A stretch of DNA of 64,000 nt. Source: Starkeya sp. ORNL1. Lineage in GTDB: Bacteria > Pseudomonadota > Alphaproteobacteria > Rhizobiales > Xanthobacteraceae. Below the pieces are notes generated by a model. That model worked only from the letters and a program-made list of their open reading frames with translations. It searched no databases and was not told the origin of the DNA. The stretch's first letter is position 1, and each line of letters starts with the position of its first letter. The stretch is from positions 124,001-188,000 of the forward strand of contig NZ_CP048834.1 of the NCBI RefSeq assembly GCF_012971745.1. Direction: 5' to 3'. Both the position numbers and the translations under genes were made by a program. This document shows positions 16,238-28,564 of the stretch, in pieces.

Positions 16238-18769
16238 ATGGCGGAGAGCAGACCCGACGACCCGACGCTCGATCCCGCCTTGGCCGGCGCCGGCAGTGGC
16301 GGCAGCATCCGTCTGGTGCTGGTGGTGGCGCTTGCGCTCGTCGGCGCCGTGGTGTCGCTGCTGCTGCTCGGCCGCGACCGTGCCGACCCCTGGATCATCG
16401 GCCTGCTGACCGTGCTGGCGGTGATCGGCGTGTTCGCGCTGTTCGCCTTCGCCTCCGGACTGCTGCGGTTCGGCGTGCCGGACGCACGCGACGAACTCGC
16501 CCGGCGAGTCGTCGACAGCGCGGCGGAAGGCGTCGCCATCGTCGATCCGCTAGGGCGCATCCTCTATTCCAACCCACGCTATCGCGACATCACCGGCGCC
16601 GACGGCGTGGAGGATCTGCGGCCGGTGGAGCGGCTGTTCACTTCCGACCCGGATGCTTCGGAGGCGGTCTATCGCCTCGCCCAGGGCGTGCGCGAGGGCA
16701 AGGGGCTCACCGAGGAGGTGCGGGTGCCCGGCACCGCTGCCGGCGAGCCGGTACGTTGGCTGCGGCTCGGCGCGCGCCCGGCGGGTGGGGCAGGGCGCGG
16801 TGCCAAGGCAGCGATCTGGACGGTGGCGGACCTGACGCGCGAGCGCGAGCGGCAGGAGAACGCCTTCCTCGAATTGCAGCACGCCATCGATTATCTCGAT
16901 CATGCGCCGGCCGGCTTCTTCTCCGCCTCGCCCGGCGGCGCGATCCACTACATCAATGCCACGCTGGTGGACTGGCTCGGCTATGACCTTGCCGAGTTCG
17001 GGCCCGGCGGGCTTAGCGTCGCCGAACTCGTGCCCGGTCCGGCCGCGGCCTTGCTGACCGGCCTGATCCCGACGCCGGGCAGCGTGCGCACCGAGGTGAT
17101 CGATCTCGATCTGCGCCGCAAGAACGGCCAGACGCTTCCCGTGCGGCTCTGGCACCGCGTTGCCTTCGCCTCCGACGGCACCGCGGGCGCCTCGCGCACA
17201 TTGGTGGTGAACCGCTCCCGCGAGGACAATGCCGCCGCTGATCCGCTGCGTGCGGCGGAGGTGCGCTTCGCCCGCTTCTTCCACAATTCCCCGGTCGCCA
17301 TCGCCACGATCGATCGCGAGGGCCGGGTGGCGCAGGCCAACGCCATGTTCGCCCGGCTGTTCGGCGGCTTCGAGGCCGGCGACAAAAGGCGCATTGCCGA
17401 ACTGGTCGCCGGGCCGTCGCGCGGTGCGCTCGCCGGAGCGGTGGCGACCGCGCTGGAAGGCAAACCGGGCGGTGCGGTGGATATCGCGCTGACTGGGGAT
17501 GGATCGCGCTCAGCGCGCTTCTATGTCGCCCCGGTCGAGGATGGCGATGCGGCGAGCGAAGCCGCCATCGTCTATGCGGTGGAGACCACCGAGCAGCGGG
17601 CGCTGGAGGCGCAGTTCGCGCAGAGCCAGAAGATGCAGGCGGTCGGCCAGCTCGCCGGCGGCGTGGCGCATGACTTCAACAATGTGCTGACCGCCATCAT
17701 CGGCTATTCCGACCTGCTGCTCGCCAATAGCCGGCCGACCGATCCGTCCTTCCAGGACGTGATGCAGATCAAGCAGAACGCCAATCGCGCCGCCGGCCTG
17801 GTGCGCCAATTGCTGGCCTTCTCGCGCCAGCAGACGCTGCGTCCGCAGGTGCTGAACCTCGGCGACGTGATGAGCGACCTCACCATGCTGCTGCGCCGCC
17901 TGCTCGGCGAGACGGTCAAGCTGGAGGTGAAGGAGGGGCGCGAACTCTGGCCGGTGAAGGCCGACCTCAACCAGTTCGAGCAAGTGGTCGTGAACCTCGC
18001 GGTAAACGCCCGCGACGCCATGCCCGAGGGCGGCACGCTCGCCATCCGCACCGCGAATGTCACCGCGGCCGAGACCGTGCGCTATGCCGGTGCCGAACTG
18101 CCGGCCTCCGATCACGTGCTGGTGGAGGTGGAGGATACCGGCACCGGCATTCCCCCGGCCATTCTCGACAAGATCTTCGAGCCATTCTTCTCGACCAAGG
18201 AAGTCGGCAAGGGCACCGGCCTCGGCTTGTCCACGGTCTATGGCATCGTCAAGCAGACCGGCGGCACGCTGCAGGTGGAGAGCGAGCAGGGCAAGGGCAC
18301 GCTGTTCCGGGTGTTCCTGCCGCGTCACATCCCCGATCCGGAAGCGCCCGTTGCCAAGGCGCCCGAAGCCCCGGCGAAGGCTGCCGACCTCACCGGGCGC
18401 GGCACGCTGCTGCTGGTCGAGGATGAGGAGGCGGTGCGCGCCTTCGCCTCCCGTGCGCTGGCCTCGCGCGGCTACAATGTGCTGGAGGCGGCATCCGGCG
18501 TCGAGGCGCTGGAGGTGATGGCGGAGCGCGGCGCCGATGTCGAACTGGTGCTCTCCGACGTCGTCATGCCGGAAATGGACGGGCCGTCCTTGCTCAAGGA
18601 GTTGCGGGCCGCGCATCCCGACATCAAGGTGATATTCATGTCGGGTTATGCGGAAGAAGCCTTCGCCAAGAACCTGCCGGAGGGTGCTGATTTCGGCTTC
18701 CTGCCGAAGCCGTTCACCCTGAAGCAGCTAATCGAAACGGTGAAGACGACATTGGGCCGAGACGGATAA
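16238..18769 (+). CDS. cckA: CckA-type hybrid sensor histidine kinase
   Basis: 843 residues from ATG 16238 (GAAGGA upstream). Two TM helices at about 23-43 and 52-75 are followed by PAS domains (about 90-200, 205-320, 345-450). The HisKA H-box is [20 protein letters not shown] with phospho-acceptor His478. The HATPase core has the N box [14 protein letters not shown] and G boxes EDTGTGIP and [14 protein letters not shown]. The C-terminal receiver carries Asp774 in [11 protein letters not shown]. This order is diagnostic of CckA, the essential kinase/phosphatase that feeds phosphate through ChpT to CtrA and CpdR in alphaproteobacterial cell-cycle control. Confidence 0.9.
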   Translation: MAESRPDDPTLDPALAGAGSGGSIRLVLVVALALVGAVVSLLLLGRDRADPWIIGLLTVLAVIGVFALFAFASGLLRFGVPDARDELARRVVDSAAEGVAIVDPLGRILYSNPRYRDITGADGVEDLRPVERLFTSDPDASEAVYRLAQGVREGKGLTEEVRVPGTAAGEPVRWLRLGARPAGGAGRGAKAAIWTVADLTRERERQENAFLELQHAIDYLDHAPAGFFSASPGGAIHYINATLVDWLGYDLAEFGPGGLSVAELVPGPAAALLTGLIPTPGSVRTEVIDLDLRRKNGQTLPVRLWHRVAFASDGTAGASRTLVVNRSREDNAAADPLRAAEVRFARFFHNSPVAIATIDREGRVAQANAMFARLFGGFEAGDKRRIAELVAGPSRGALAGAVATALEGKPGGAVDIALTGDGSRSARFYVAPVEDGDAASEAAIVYAVETTEQRALEAQFAQSQKMQAVGQLAGGVAHDFNNVLTAIIGYSDLLLANSRPTDPSFQDVMQIKQNANRAAGLVRQLLAFSRQQTLRPQVLNLGDVMSDLTMLLRRLLGETVKLEVKEGRELWPVKADLNQFEQVVVNLAVNARDAMPEGGTLAIRTANVTAAETVRYAGAELPASDHVLVEVEDTGTGIPPAILDKIFEPFFSTKEVGKGTGLGLSTVYGIVKQTGGTLQVESEQGKGTLFRVFLPRHIPDPEAPVAKAPEAPAKAADLTGRGTLLLVEDEEAVRAFASRALASRGYNVLEAASGVEALEVMAERGADVELVLSDVVMPEMDGPSLLKELRAAHPDIKVIFMSGYAEEAFAKNLPEGADFGFLPKPFTLKQLIETVKTTLGRDG

Positions 18770-18798
18770 GGTGTCGGCGCACAGTTCGGGGATGGACC

Positions 18799-20442
18799 AT
18801 GAGCGCTGAGACCGAAAGCCTGTTCGCCGCCCTTGCCAAAGACCGCACCGCCCGCACCGGCAAGAGGGTCGCTGGCCTGTTCGCCGAGGATCCGAAGCGC
18901 TTCGAACGCTTCTCGGCGAGTTTTGAGGATTTGCTGCTCGATTTCTCCAAATGCTCGCTGACCGCGGATACGCTGGCCAGCCTCCTCGCGCTCGCCCGCG
19001 CGGTCAAGGTCGAGGAGAAGCGCGACGCCATGTTCGCCGGCGTCCATATCAATTTCACAGAGGATCGCGCGGTGCTGCACACCGCGCTGCGCAACCGCAC
19101 GGCGACGCCATTCGTGGTCGACGGCCAGGATGTGCGCGGCGATGTCGCCAAGGTGCTGGCCGACATGGCGGCCTTCGCCGAGGGCATCCGCTCCGGCGCG
19201 CTGAAGGGTTCCACCGGCAAGCCCATTACCGACATCGTCAATATCGGCATTGGCGGCTCGGACCTCGGGCCGGCCATGGTGACGCTGGCGCTGGCGCCCT
19301 ATCATGACGGGCCGCGTGCGCATTTCGTCTCCAATGTCGACGGCGCGCATCTCTATGACACGGTGAAGCCGCTCGATCCGGAGACGACGCTGTTCATCGT
19401 CGCCTCCAAGACCTTCACCACGCAGGAGACCATGGCGAACGCTGCCTCGGCCCGGCGTTGGATCGTCGATGCGCTGGGCGAAGCGGCGGTCGGCGCGCAC
19501 TTCGCCGCGGTCTCCACCGCGCTCGACAAGGTCGCCGCCTTCGGCATCGCGTCCGACCGCGTGTTCGGCTTCTGGGATTGGGTCGGCGGGCGCTATTCGG
19601 TGTGGTCGGCGATCGGCCTGCCGGTGATGATCGCGATCGGCTCGAAAGCGTTCGGCCGCTTCCTCGATGGCGGCCACGCCATTGACGAGCATTTCCGCAC
19701 CACGCCGCTGGAGCGGAACCTGCCCGTGCTGCTCGGCCTCGTCGGCATCTGGCACCGCGACGTGTGCGGCTACGCCACCCGCGCGGTGATCCCCTACGAC
19801 CAGCACCTGTCGCGCCTGCCGGCCTATCTCCAGCAGCTCGACATGGAGAGCAACGGCAAGCAGGTGACCAAGGATGGCGTGCGTCCCGCGCACGACACCG
19901 GCCCGGTGGTGTGGGGCGAGCCCGGCACCAATGGCCAGCACGCCTTCTTCCAGCTGATCCACCAGGGCACCAGCCCGATCCCGGTCGAGTTCCTGATCGC
20001 CGCCAAGGGGCACGACGAGAATTCGCTGCCCGGGCTCGAGCGCCAGCATGCCATGCTGATCGCCAATTGCCTGGCGCAATCCGAAGCGCTGATGCGCGGG
20101 CGCACGCTGGAAGAAGCGCGGGCGCAACTGGTCGAGAAGGGCATGAGCGAGGAGCAGATCGCGCTGATCGCCCCGCACCGCGTCTTCCCCGGCGACCGCC
20201 CGTCGGTCACCATCGCCTATGAAAAGCTCGACCCTTACGCGCTCGGCCGCATCATCGCGCTCTATGAGCACCGCGTGTTCACCGAAGGCGCGATCTGGGG
20301 GATCAACAGCTTCGACCAATGGGGCGTCGAGCTCGGCAAGGAACTCGCCAACACGCTGCTGCCTGCGGTGGAAAGCGGCCAGGCGCCGGCGGACTTAAGC
20401 GGTTCGGCGGCAGGCCTCTTGCATCATTTGACGGCGAAGTAG
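18799..20442 (+). CDS. pgi: Glucose-6-phosphate isomerase
   Basis: 547 residues, standard length. PGI signatures are present: [50 protein letters not shown], and GVELGKELA near the C-terminus. Catalytic Glu lies in QLDMESNGK, His in [11 protein letters not shown], and Lys in the final GVELGK motif. It interconverts glucose-6-phosphate and fructose-6-phosphate. It starts 29 bases after cckA and is followed by pgm, so the pair links glycolytic hexose phosphates with glucose-1-phosphate for glycogen and surface sugars. Confidence 0.97.
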   Translation: MSAETESLFAALAKDRTARTGKRVAGLFAEDPKRFERFSASFEDLLLDFSKCSLTADTLASLLALARAVKVEEKRDAMFAGVHINFTEDRAVLHTALRNRTATPFVVDGQDVRGDVAKVLADMAAFAEGIRSGALKGSTGKPITDIVNIGIGGSDLGPAMVTLALAPYHDGPRAHFVSNVDGAHLYDTVKPLDPETTLFIVASKTFTTQETMANAASARRWIVDALGEAAVGAHFAAVSTALDKVAAFGIASDRVFGFWDWVGGRYSVWSAIGLPVMIAIGSKAFGRFLDGGHAIDEHFRTTPLERNLPVLLGLVGIWHRDVCGYATRAVIPYDQHLSRLPAYLQQLDMESNGKQVTKDGVRPAHDTGPVVWGEPGTNGQHAFFQLIHQGTSPIPVEFLIAAKGHDENSLPGLERQHAMLIANCLAQSEALMRGRTLEEARAQLVEKGMSEEQIALIAPHRVFPGDRPSVTIAYEKLDPYALGRIIALYEHRVFTEGAIWGINSFDQWGVELGKELANTLLPAVESGQAPADLSGSAAGLLHHLTAK

Positions 20443-22200
<1,758 letters not shown>

Positions 22201-22225
22201 GGGGGCTAATGCAGCTTCCGCACGT

Positions 22226-22332
22226 CATCCTGAGGTGCGAGCGCTGCGAGCCTCGAAGGATGCTCAAGCAGCGCACCACCGTCGATAGCGAGCATCCTTC
22301 GAGGCCCGGCTAATGCCGGGCACCTCAGGATG
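22226..22332. repeat. REP-like palindromic repeat pair, order B-A
   Basis: Unit B at 22226-22262 and unit A at 22293-22332 match the units at 13542-13578 and 13480-13518, but in the opposite order. It lies just after pgm, before the convergent MarR gene. Confidence 0.8.
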
Positions 22333-22452
22333 AGGTCGCTGTAGTTTGTCGAAGCAAGCACGGCGAGCGAAACAAAGCTCAAGCCGTATGGCAGCGTTGC
22401 CGCGTTGCCCGGGGCTCGCCCGGGCATAAAGACTGGCGCGAATGGCGCCTGT

Positions 22453-23025
22453 TCAGTTGGTCTCGCCGCCGTAGCGCAGCGAGCTTGTCCACAGGATTTC
22501 AAGACGGCGCAGCACGTTGTACGCCGTCACCAGCTCCTGCGCCTCGCCCTCGTCGCGCACAGTCTGCCGGTGGAAGTTGTCATGCACGGTGCGAATCGCC
22601 TCGCAAAGCTGATTCGCCTTGTCCGTCAGCCGCAGCCGCGCCGAGCGCCGGTCGCGAGGCGAGGCGGAACGATCGACATAGCCGGAGTCGACAAGCTGCT
22701 TGAGATTGTAGGAGGCGTTGGAGCCGAGATAGTGGCCACGCTCGAGCAGGTCGCGCACCGAGAGTTCGTCGCTGCCGATGGTGAACAGCAGCATGACCTG
22801 CGAGGGGCTGATGTCGTCGGTGCCGAGGCGTGTCAGTTCCATCCGCAGCAGGTCGAGGAAGCGGCGGTGAGCCCGTTCAATGACCCGGGCAATCTCCAGG
22901 TGCGTAACGGTCGCGACATCCGTGTCAGCATCGTTCATGCGCATGGGAACGGCCGAGAGCTGGGCCCACGAGGGATTTGCCGAAGGCGCGATGTCGTCGT
23001 CGATTTCCGCGAGTTTGCGCACCAT
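22453..23025 (-). CDS. MarR-family regulator, LdtR-like
   Basis: 190 residues. The winged helix-turn-helix is at about 75-145: SPSQVMLLFTIGSDELSVRDL, GHYLGSNASYNLKQLVDSGY and the wing RSASPRDRRSARLRLT. The GxYLGSNxSYNLKxLV recognition helix and long helical flanks resemble LdtR of Liberibacter and Sinorhizobium, a regulator of an L,D-transpeptidase gene and osmotic-stress response. No L,D-transpeptidase gene is adjacent here, so the target is not indicated. It is transcribed from the AT-richer gap 23026-23478. Confidence 0.75.
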   Translation of the reverse strand: MVRKLAEIDDDIAPSANPSWAQLSAVPMRMNDADTDVATVTHLEIARVIERAHRRFLDLLRMELTRLGTDDISPSQVMLLFTIGSDELSVRDLLERGHYLGSNASYNLKQLVDSGYVDRSASPRDRRSARLRLTDKANQLCEAIRTVHDNFHRQTVRDEGEAQELVTAYNVLRRLEILWTSSLRYGGETN

Positions 23026-23478
23026 CCGTTACCGTCCTTCGTTCCGCATTGGTTCGATTCTCGAATTATTATTAGCTTTCGCATAACCTGCTCGACTCTT
23101 GAAGACGGCGATTTCTTTCAACTTCTAGCCGACCGTCGGCAGGATATTTCAGTAAGTCCTCGAAGAAGGCAATAGCGTTGTATCAATAGTGTCGTATTCA
23201 TGAGAATTCAGTGGCAAATTGGAGGCTTCCCGTTATTCCCGAAGGATATGCAGCGCCTTACGTAAGGATACTCCGCCAAGTCTGCCGCCGGCAGAGTACC
23301 GGCGGCAGGGATTCGTAGCAAAACCGCGGGCATTTCACCGGGAAATCATGGCACAAAGGCGACCGCAGCTTGCAACACTGCACGTGAGCGGCCACTGGCA
23401 GGATGCATTATGATTCGGATCGCAACTATCATCTTCATGACAGGCGGCCGGCGAAAGCCCGCGAAACGCGGTTCTCGG
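23026..23478. other. Intergenic region with the MarR promoter and a hairpin
   Basis: No convincing gene. The first 200 bases are AT-rich (tracts such as GAATTATTATTAGC) and must hold the MarR-gene promoter. A perfect inverted repeat CTGCCGCCGG/CCGGCGGCAG with a seven-base loop lies at 23282-23308; no T tract follows. Confidence 0.5.
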
Positions 23479-23967
23479 TCAGCTTGCTTCCTGAAGGTGC
23501 GCCTCGAGGAACCAGAGTGACTTGTCGAGGGTCCGCGAGGCTGCGGTGAAGATGTCCGACGTGGTCGCGTCACCCGCTTCCGCGGACTCGTCGATGGCGT
23601 GGCGCACCGCATTTGCAACCGCGCCATAACGCTCGATGAGTGCAGTGAGGTGATCCTTCACCTTATAGATGTCAGTGGGATAGGCGGCGAGCTTGGTCGC
23701 CTGGCCCACGGACTGGGTCGTGCCGATCGCAGTGCCGCCGAGCTGGACGACGCGCTCCGCCATGGTGTCGACGTGCTCGTCGAGATCGGTGCGGAAACCG
23801 TCGAGCATCTCGTGCACGGCGATGAATTGCGGACCCTTGAGATTCCAGTGCGCCTGCTTGGTGGCAAGCGCGAGGTCGATGGCGCTGGCAAGGTTGGCGT
23901 TGAGCAGTTCGATCGCGACGTTCTTCGCGTTCGAGGGGACGTCGTTGACGGTGGCGTGCTGGCGCAT
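23479..23967 (-). CDS. dps: Dps-family DNA-protecting ferritin-like protein
   Basis: 162 residues. Dps ferroxidase-site motifs are present: [24 protein letters not shown] (His and Asp), [16 protein letters not shown], and the C-terminal [11 protein letters not shown]. The N-terminal tail is short with few lysines, so DNA binding may be weak. Dps forms a 12-mer that oxidises and stores iron with peroxide and protects DNA in stationary phase. Single gene with its own promoter region (23968-24100). Confidence 0.92.
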   Translation of the reverse strand: MRQHATVNDVPSNAKNVAIELLNANLASAIDLALATKQAHWNLKGPQFIAVHEMLDGFRTDLDEHVDTMAERVVQLGGTAIGTTQSVGQATKLAAYPTDIYKVKDHLTALIERYGAVANAVRHAIDESAEAGDATTSDIFTAASRTLDKSLWFLEAHLQEAS

Positions 23968-24234
23968 TGATCTCTCCGAAGCCGTGTTGCGCAGTTTGGC
24001 ACGCGCTCACGCTACAGGCGATCACGCGATGCCGGATAGGTAAATGGCTGCGGATGATAGATCGGGCGCGGCGCGCGAGCGTCAAGCCGGCGGCCGGCGA
24101 ATGGTGCGGGTTGCCGTCGCGCGGGATGTCGCAGGAAGAATAGCGTGCCTACGCGCAAGAACGGCGGCCGGGGTGCCGGCCGCCGCACGCATTGAAGCCC
24201 GTTGAGAGCCTGCTGTGGACCGACGCCGCGTGGA

Positions 24235-24939
24235 TCAGACCACGCGCACGTCGAGGGTGGCGACGCCGTCCACGGCGCCCTCCATGTGGTCGCCGCGCAC
24301 GATGGCGCCGACGCCCGCCGGCGTGCCGGACATGATGACGTCGCCGGCCTTCAGCTCGAACAGGCCGGACAGATAGGAGATCATCTCCGGCACCTTCCAG
24401 ATCATCTGGTTGAGGTCGCCTTGCTGGCGCAGTTCGCCGTTGACCTTGAGCCACACCTTGCCAGCGGCGGGATGGCCGATCTCGCTGGCCGGGATCAGGC
24501 CGGAGCAGGGGGCGGAGGCCTCGAACGCCTTGCCGACTTCCCACGGGCGGCCGAGCTTCTTGGCCTCGCCCTGCAGGTCGCGGCGGGTCATGTCGAGACC
24601 GATGCCGTAGCCATAGACATGGTCCAGCGCCTGCTCGACCGGGATGTTGACGCCACCCTTCGACAGCGCCACCAGCATCTCGATCTCGAAATGCACGTCG
24701 GAGGACTTGTCGGGATAGGGGAACTGGCCGGTGGTGATCACATTGTCCGGGTTCTTCTGGAAGAAGAAGGGCGGCTCCTTGTTCGGATCATGCCCCATCT
24801 CGATGGCGTGCTCCGCATAATTGCGGCCGACGCAATAGATGCGGTGGATCGGAAACAGCTTGTCGGTGCCGACCACGGGCAGGGTCGGGATCGCCGGCGG
24901 CGCGATCACATAGGCGGAGTTGTCGGTAGGCGCGTTCAT
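24235..24939 (-). CDS. Fumarylacetoacetate-hydrolase-family protein
   Basis: 234 residues. FAH fold motifs: IYCVGRNYAEHAIEMG, metal ligands in DVHFEIEMLVAL (two Glu) and GYGIGLDMTRRDLQ (Asp), and SGTPAGVGAIVRGD near the end. Short single-domain members include fumarylpyruvate hydrolase (gentisate pathway), acylpyruvases and oxaloacetate decarboxylases. It is the last gene of the ABC transporter operon; its ATG overlaps the permease stop, so it probably acts on the imported compound or its product. Confidence 0.87.
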   Translation of the reverse strand: MNAPTDNSAYVIAPPAIPTLPVVGTDKLFPIHRIYCVGRNYAEHAIEMGHDPNKEPPFFFQKNPDNVITTGQFPYPDKSSDVHFEIEMLVALSKGGVNIPVEQALDHVYGYGIGLDMTRRDLQGEAKKLGRPWEVGKAFEASAPCSGLIPASEIGHPAAGKVWLKVNGELRQQGDLNQMIWKVPEMISYLSGLFELKAGDVIMSGTPAGVGAIVRGDHMEGAVDGVATLDVRVV

Positions 24940-25691
24940 CAGCGGACTCCTGCGTAATATTCCACTCGTTTCTCGATGTTCTCGATGAGCGCGGAGACCA
25001 GCATCGCAAAGGCGAATAGGATGATCGTCAGCGCCCAGAAGTTGTCCATGTCGAAATTGCGCGAAAAAAGTTCAAACAACTCGCCATAGCCGATGATGGC
25101 GACCAGCAACTGGCCGATCACCACGCCCTTCACGCCGCGCACCAGGCCGAGCCTGATGCCGGCGAGGATCTCGGGCAGGGCGGCCAGCAGGATGATCTTG
25201 CCATAGAGCGCGGTGCGCGAGGCGCCATAGCTTCTCGCCATCTCGATCAGCGAGGGCGGTACATGCTGGATGCCGGCCCGGGTGTCGAGCACCACGATCC
25301 ACACCGCGAACAGGAACACAGTGACGATCACCGTGGTCTCGCCCATGCCGAACAGGATCATCAGCACCGGCACCAGCGCCGAGAGCGGGGCGGAGACGAA
25401 GATGTTCACCCAGATGCCGAGCAGATTATCGATCGCCGGCACCCGGCCCATCAGCACGCCGAGCACGACGCCGACCACGATGGCGAAGGCCATGCCGATC
25501 AAGAAGCTGGAGAGCGTTGTGATCGCCGCAGCCTGCCAGGTGCCGGTCTGTACCAGATGGAAGGCGGCGACCAGCACGTCGGAGAGCGGCGGAATGAGGA
25601 ACATCACGCCGGACTGGCCGACGATCTCCCAGATGGCGCACCACACCAGCAGCGAAGCCATCATCGGGATCTTGTAGCCGAACAGTGTCAT
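24939..25691 (-). CDS. ABC transporter permease (SsuC/TauC-like)
   Basis: 250 residues with about six TM helices. The binding-protein-dependent permease EAA loop is SLIEMARSYGASRTALYGKIILLAALPEILAGIRLGL. SsuC/TauC/NrtB family by length and loop. It is the second permease of the operon, downstream of the ATPase and coupled to the FAH-family gene. Start ATG 25691 is 10 bases after the ATPase stop. Confidence 0.87.
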   Translation of the reverse strand: MTLFGYKIPMMASLLVWCAIWEIVGQSGVMFLIPPLSDVLVAAFHLVQTGTWQAAAITTLSSFLIGMAFAIVVGVVLGVLMGRVPAIDNLLGIWVNIFVSAPLSALVPVLMILFGMGETTVIVTVFLFAVWIVVLDTRAGIQHVPPSLIEMARSYGASRTALYGKIILLAALPEILAGIRLGLVRGVKGVVIGQLLVAIIGYGELFELFSRNFDMDNFWALTIILFAFAMLVSALIENIEKRVEYYAGVR

Positions 25692-25701
25692 CGAGCCCTC
25701 C

Positions 25702-26511
25702 TCAATCCACGTAGCGCTTCAGCCCCTGCCAGATCTCCTCGACCGTATCGAGATAGGACTGGTCGCGGCGGATGGCGTCGGGGGAGGCGGCGCGGTCAAT
25801 CTCCGGCTCGATTATCTGCGAGACCCGGCCGGGCCGGCGGGACAGGATGACGATGCGGTCGGAGACATAGACCGCTTCCTCGATCGAATGGGTGACGAAG
25901 ATGAAGGTCTTGTTCTCCATCGCGACGAGGCGCAGCAGATCCTCCTGGAACTTGCGGCGGTTCTGCTCGTCCACTGCCGAGAACGGCTCGTCGAGCAGGA
26001 GCACATCGGCATTCACCGCAAAGGCGCGGGCGAGGCCGACGCGCTGCCGCATGCCGCCGGAGAGCTCGTGCGGGTATTTGTCCTCGAAGCCGGCGAGGCC
26101 GACCTCATTGATGTATTTGGCGGCAATCGCCTGGCGCTCGTCCTTGCCCATGCCGCGCAGCTCCAGCCCGAAGGCGACGTTGCGCATCACCGTGGCCCAG
26201 GGCATCAGCGCGAAATCCTGAAACACGAAGGCGCGCTCCGGGCCGGGGCCGGTGACGACCTTGCCATTGGCCCGGACCTCGCCGGCGTCGGGCACGTTGA
26301 GGCCGGCGATGATCTTCAGGAGCGTGGTCTTGCCGCACCCGGAGGGGCCGAGCAGCGTCGTCAGCTTGCCGGCCGGGAAATCGAGATCGACCGAGCGGAG
26401 CGCTTCGACCTCGCCATAGATCTTGGAAATGCCGCGCACTTCGACGGCAACAGTGGCGTCTGCCTCGGGGCGGGCGATGGCGGCCTGGGCAGCCGCGGTG
26501 ATGTTGCGCAT
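25702..26511 (-). CDS. ABC transporter ATP-binding protein (SsuB/TauB-like)
   Basis: 269 residues. Walker A GPSGCGKTT, Q loop in VFQDFALMPWATV, signature LSGGMRQRVGLARA, Walker B VLLLDEPFSAVD and the switch His in FVTHSIEEAVYVSDRI. Sequence style is nitrate/sulfonate/taurine family. It is flanked by two permeases, one base from the upstream one, which makes a heteromeric channel likely. Confidence 0.93.
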   Translation of the reverse strand: MRNITAAAQAAIARPEADATVAVEVRGISKIYGEVEALRSVDLDFPAGKLTTLLGPSGCGKTTLLKIIAGLNVPDAGEVRANGKVVTGPGPERAFVFQDFALMPWATVMRNVAFGLELRGMGKDERQAIAAKYINEVGLAGFEDKYPHELSGGMRQRVGLARAFAVNADVLLLDEPFSAVDEQNRRKFQEDLLRLVAMENKTFIFVTHSIEEAVYVSDRIVILSRRPGRVSQIIEPEIDRAASPDAIRRDQSYLDTVEEIWQGLKRYVD

Positions 26512-26512
26512 C

Positions 26513-27367
26513 TCAGCCTCTTCTCTTCTCGGGACGCAGCACGCGAAGCTCGAACGCCTCCAGCGCGGCGAGGGTCAGGGTCGACACCACGATGATGGAG
26601 ACCACCGCGGCATACATTTCCGGATAGTCGGCCACCGAGCGGTGATAGGTGATGAGGTCACCGATGCCGGTCGGAGTGATGAGCAACTCGGCCAGGATGA
26701 CGCCGATGAAGCCGGCGGCGAGGCCGAGCCGGAGGCCGGCGAAGATCACCGGGCTGGCATCGGGGATGATGATCTTGAAGATGCGCTGCATCTGCGTGCC
26801 CTGGAAGGAGCGGCACATGTCGACCAGCGACGGGTTCACGTTGCGCACCGCCTTGTAGCCGTTGAGCACGATCACCGGCAGAGCGAGCATGATCACCGCC
26901 AGCGTCTTCGCCAAAAGGCCGATGCCGTAGACGAAGGTGATGAGCGGGATCAGCGCCGCCATCGGCGCGGCCTGCAGCACGATGAAGACCGGCGCGATCA
27001 GCCATTCGGCGCCGCGCGACAGGCCCATCAGGATGCCGAGCCCGACGCCGAGCACGGCGGAGATGGCGATGCCGATCACCAGCGGCTGCAGCGTCGAGGC
27101 GTAGGCGGTGACGAAGGAGCCGTCGAGCGTCATGCGCACGAAGGCTTCCAGCGTCTCCAGGAAGGTCGGGAAGGCGAAGCTGATCGGAATGCGGCCGGCG
27201 ATCTCCCAGATGAGGAAGAACAGGCCAAGCGAGGCGAGACGCCACAGGACCGGGCGATCGCCGAGCAGCTTGCGGAGCGAACTCCGCGAGCCGCCGGCGG
27301 GGTGAACGACGGTGGGAGTGCCGTTCACCTGAGCGGGAGCCGCCATTCCAATTGCCTCTCTTGCCAA
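26513..27367 (-). CDS. ABC transporter permease (SsuC/TauC-like)
   Basis: 284 residues with about six TM helices after a 50-residue cytoplasmic N-terminus. EAA loop: SLVDMCRSFQGTQMQRIFKIIIPDASPVIFAGLRLGL. Homologous to, but clearly different from, the second permease at 24939-25691; the pair with one ATPase indicates a heterodimeric channel. It starts five bases after the binding-protein stop. Confidence 0.87.
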   Translation of the reverse strand: MAREAIGMAAPAQVNGTPTVVHPAGGSRSSLRKLLGDRPVLWRLASLGLFFLIWEIAGRIPISFAFPTFLETLEAFVRMTLDGSFVTAYASTLQPLVIGIAISAVLGVGLGILMGLSRGAEWLIAPVFIVLQAAPMAALIPLITFVYGIGLLAKTLAVIMLALPVIVLNGYKAVRNVNPSLVDMCRSFQGTQMQRIFKIIIPDASPVIFAGLRLGLAAGFIGVILAELLITPTGIGDLITYHRSVADYPEMYAAVVSIIVVSTLTLAALEAFELRVLRPEKRRG

Positions 27368-27372
27368 TTGCC

Positions 27373-28377
27373 TCAGTTGGTACCGACTTTGCCGAGCGCG
27401 GTGTTCAGCGGCCCGAGCTCCCAGAAGTCCGTGGTCTTCAGGCTCGCCGGATCGCCCTGGAGCTGGCCGGAGAGGGTGTAGAAGGCAAAGTCATCCTTGG
27501 CCGCAGCCTCGCCGCCGCCATTCATCGGGAATGCCTTGCCCTTCGCCTGCTCGGCGAAATAGGGGGTGATCTCGGCGACCTGGTCGGCCGGCAGATCGGG
27601 CAGCAGCTTGTACTTGGTGCGCCATTCGGCGACCACGGCCGGGTTGCCCTGCACTTCACGCCAGGTGGTCAGCACCGACTCGGTGATGGTGTTGATGTCC
27701 TTGGCGTTGCTCTTGAGGAAATCCTCGCGGGCGAACAGCGCCTCGTCGGTGGCGGCGACGCCTTCCAGCGGCAGCACGATGAACTTGCCGGGAGCCTTGG
27801 CTTCGAGCAGCCGGCGGCCGGCGGCATCGACGATGCTGGCCTTCACATTGCCCTGGATCAGGGCGCCGGCGCGCACTTCCGAGCCGGGGATGTAGCTGAT
27901 CTTGGAGAATTTGATGCCCTGCTTCTGCTCCATCAGCTTCATGATGGCCTCGGTGCCGGAGCCGCGCGAATGCACCGCGATTTCCTGGCCGTTGAGGTCC
28001 TTCCACGTCTTGTAGAACTCGGCGTTCACGACGGGATAGAAGCGCAGCGTGGAGAGCTGGAGGAAGATGCGCACCGGCACCTTCACCTTCTGGATCAGCG
28101 CATAGGGGCCGCCGACGCCGATATCGGCCTGGCCGCTGACCACCGCCTGGGCGGCGATGTCCTCGGACTTCAGGTACGTCATCTCGATGTCGACGCCCTT
28201 CTCCTTGGCGCGTTCCAGCGCGACGAGAAGATGCAGCGTCTCGACGCTGGCAATGTCGCCGAAGGCGACGCGGACCTTGGCCTCGGCCGTGCCGGCGAGA
28301 CCGAAGGTGGCGGCGAGCGCCAGAGCGCCGATGCCGGCGGCAAAACGGGTAACGGATTGGGTGGTGGTTCTGGGCAT
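27373..28377 (-). CDS. ABC transporter substrate-binding protein (SsuA/NMT1-like)
   Basis: 334 residues from ATG 28377, with the family-type purine-rich RBS; a frame to 28608 exists but crosses the promoter region. The signal peptide is about 1-33 (ending TAEA). Class-II periplasmic fold typical of SsuA/TauA/NMT1: MTYLKSEDIAAQAVVSGQADIGVGGPYALIQ, and the hinge region FYKTWKDLNGQEIAVHSRGSGTEAIM. No lipobox, so the protein is free periplasmic. First gene of a five-gene operon; divergent from the GntR gene. Confidence 0.88.
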   Translation of the reverse strand: MPRTTTQSVTRFAAGIGALALAATFGLAGTAEAKVRVAFGDIASVETLHLLVALERAKEKGVDIEMTYLKSEDIAAQAVVSGQADIGVGGPYALIQKVKVPVRIFLQLSTLRFYPVVNAEFYKTWKDLNGQEIAVHSRGSGTEAIMKLMEQKQGIKFSKISYIPGSEVRAGALIQGNVKASIVDAAGRRLLEAKAPGKFIVLPLEGVAATDEALFAREDFLKSNAKDINTITESVLTTWREVQGNPAVVAEWRTKYKLLPDLPADQVAEITPYFAEQAKGKAFPMNGGGEAAAKDDFAFYTLSGQLQGDPASLKTTDFWELGPLNTALGKVGTN

Positions 28378-28527
28378 GTTCAGCTCCCTGGGTGTGGGCG
28401 GTTGTCCGCCTTCGAAGTACGTGGGCAATGCAAAACCAATTCGCTCTTGGTTTATATTGGCTGCGTCAGCCGAGTCAAGGCGACCTAACGCAAGGTCCGC
28501 TTGACCACACGCTTTCGTGGCTTCATA

Positions 28528-28540
28528 GATTGGACCAATC
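28528..28540. promoter_or_regulatory. Candidate operator of the divergent GntR regulator
   Basis: The palindrome GATTGGACCAATC (six-base arms around one base) lies in the 187-base gap between the GntR gene and the ABC operon, 24 bases before the GntR start. Dyads of this length are usual for GntR/FCD proteins. Confidence 0.45.
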
Positions 28541-28564
28541 GTAATTTGGTCGGAACGCCGCCGC

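Noticed and set aside
18646-20319. A 557-residue minus-strand frame
   Set aside because: Antisense to pgi, which is unmistakable on the plus strand.
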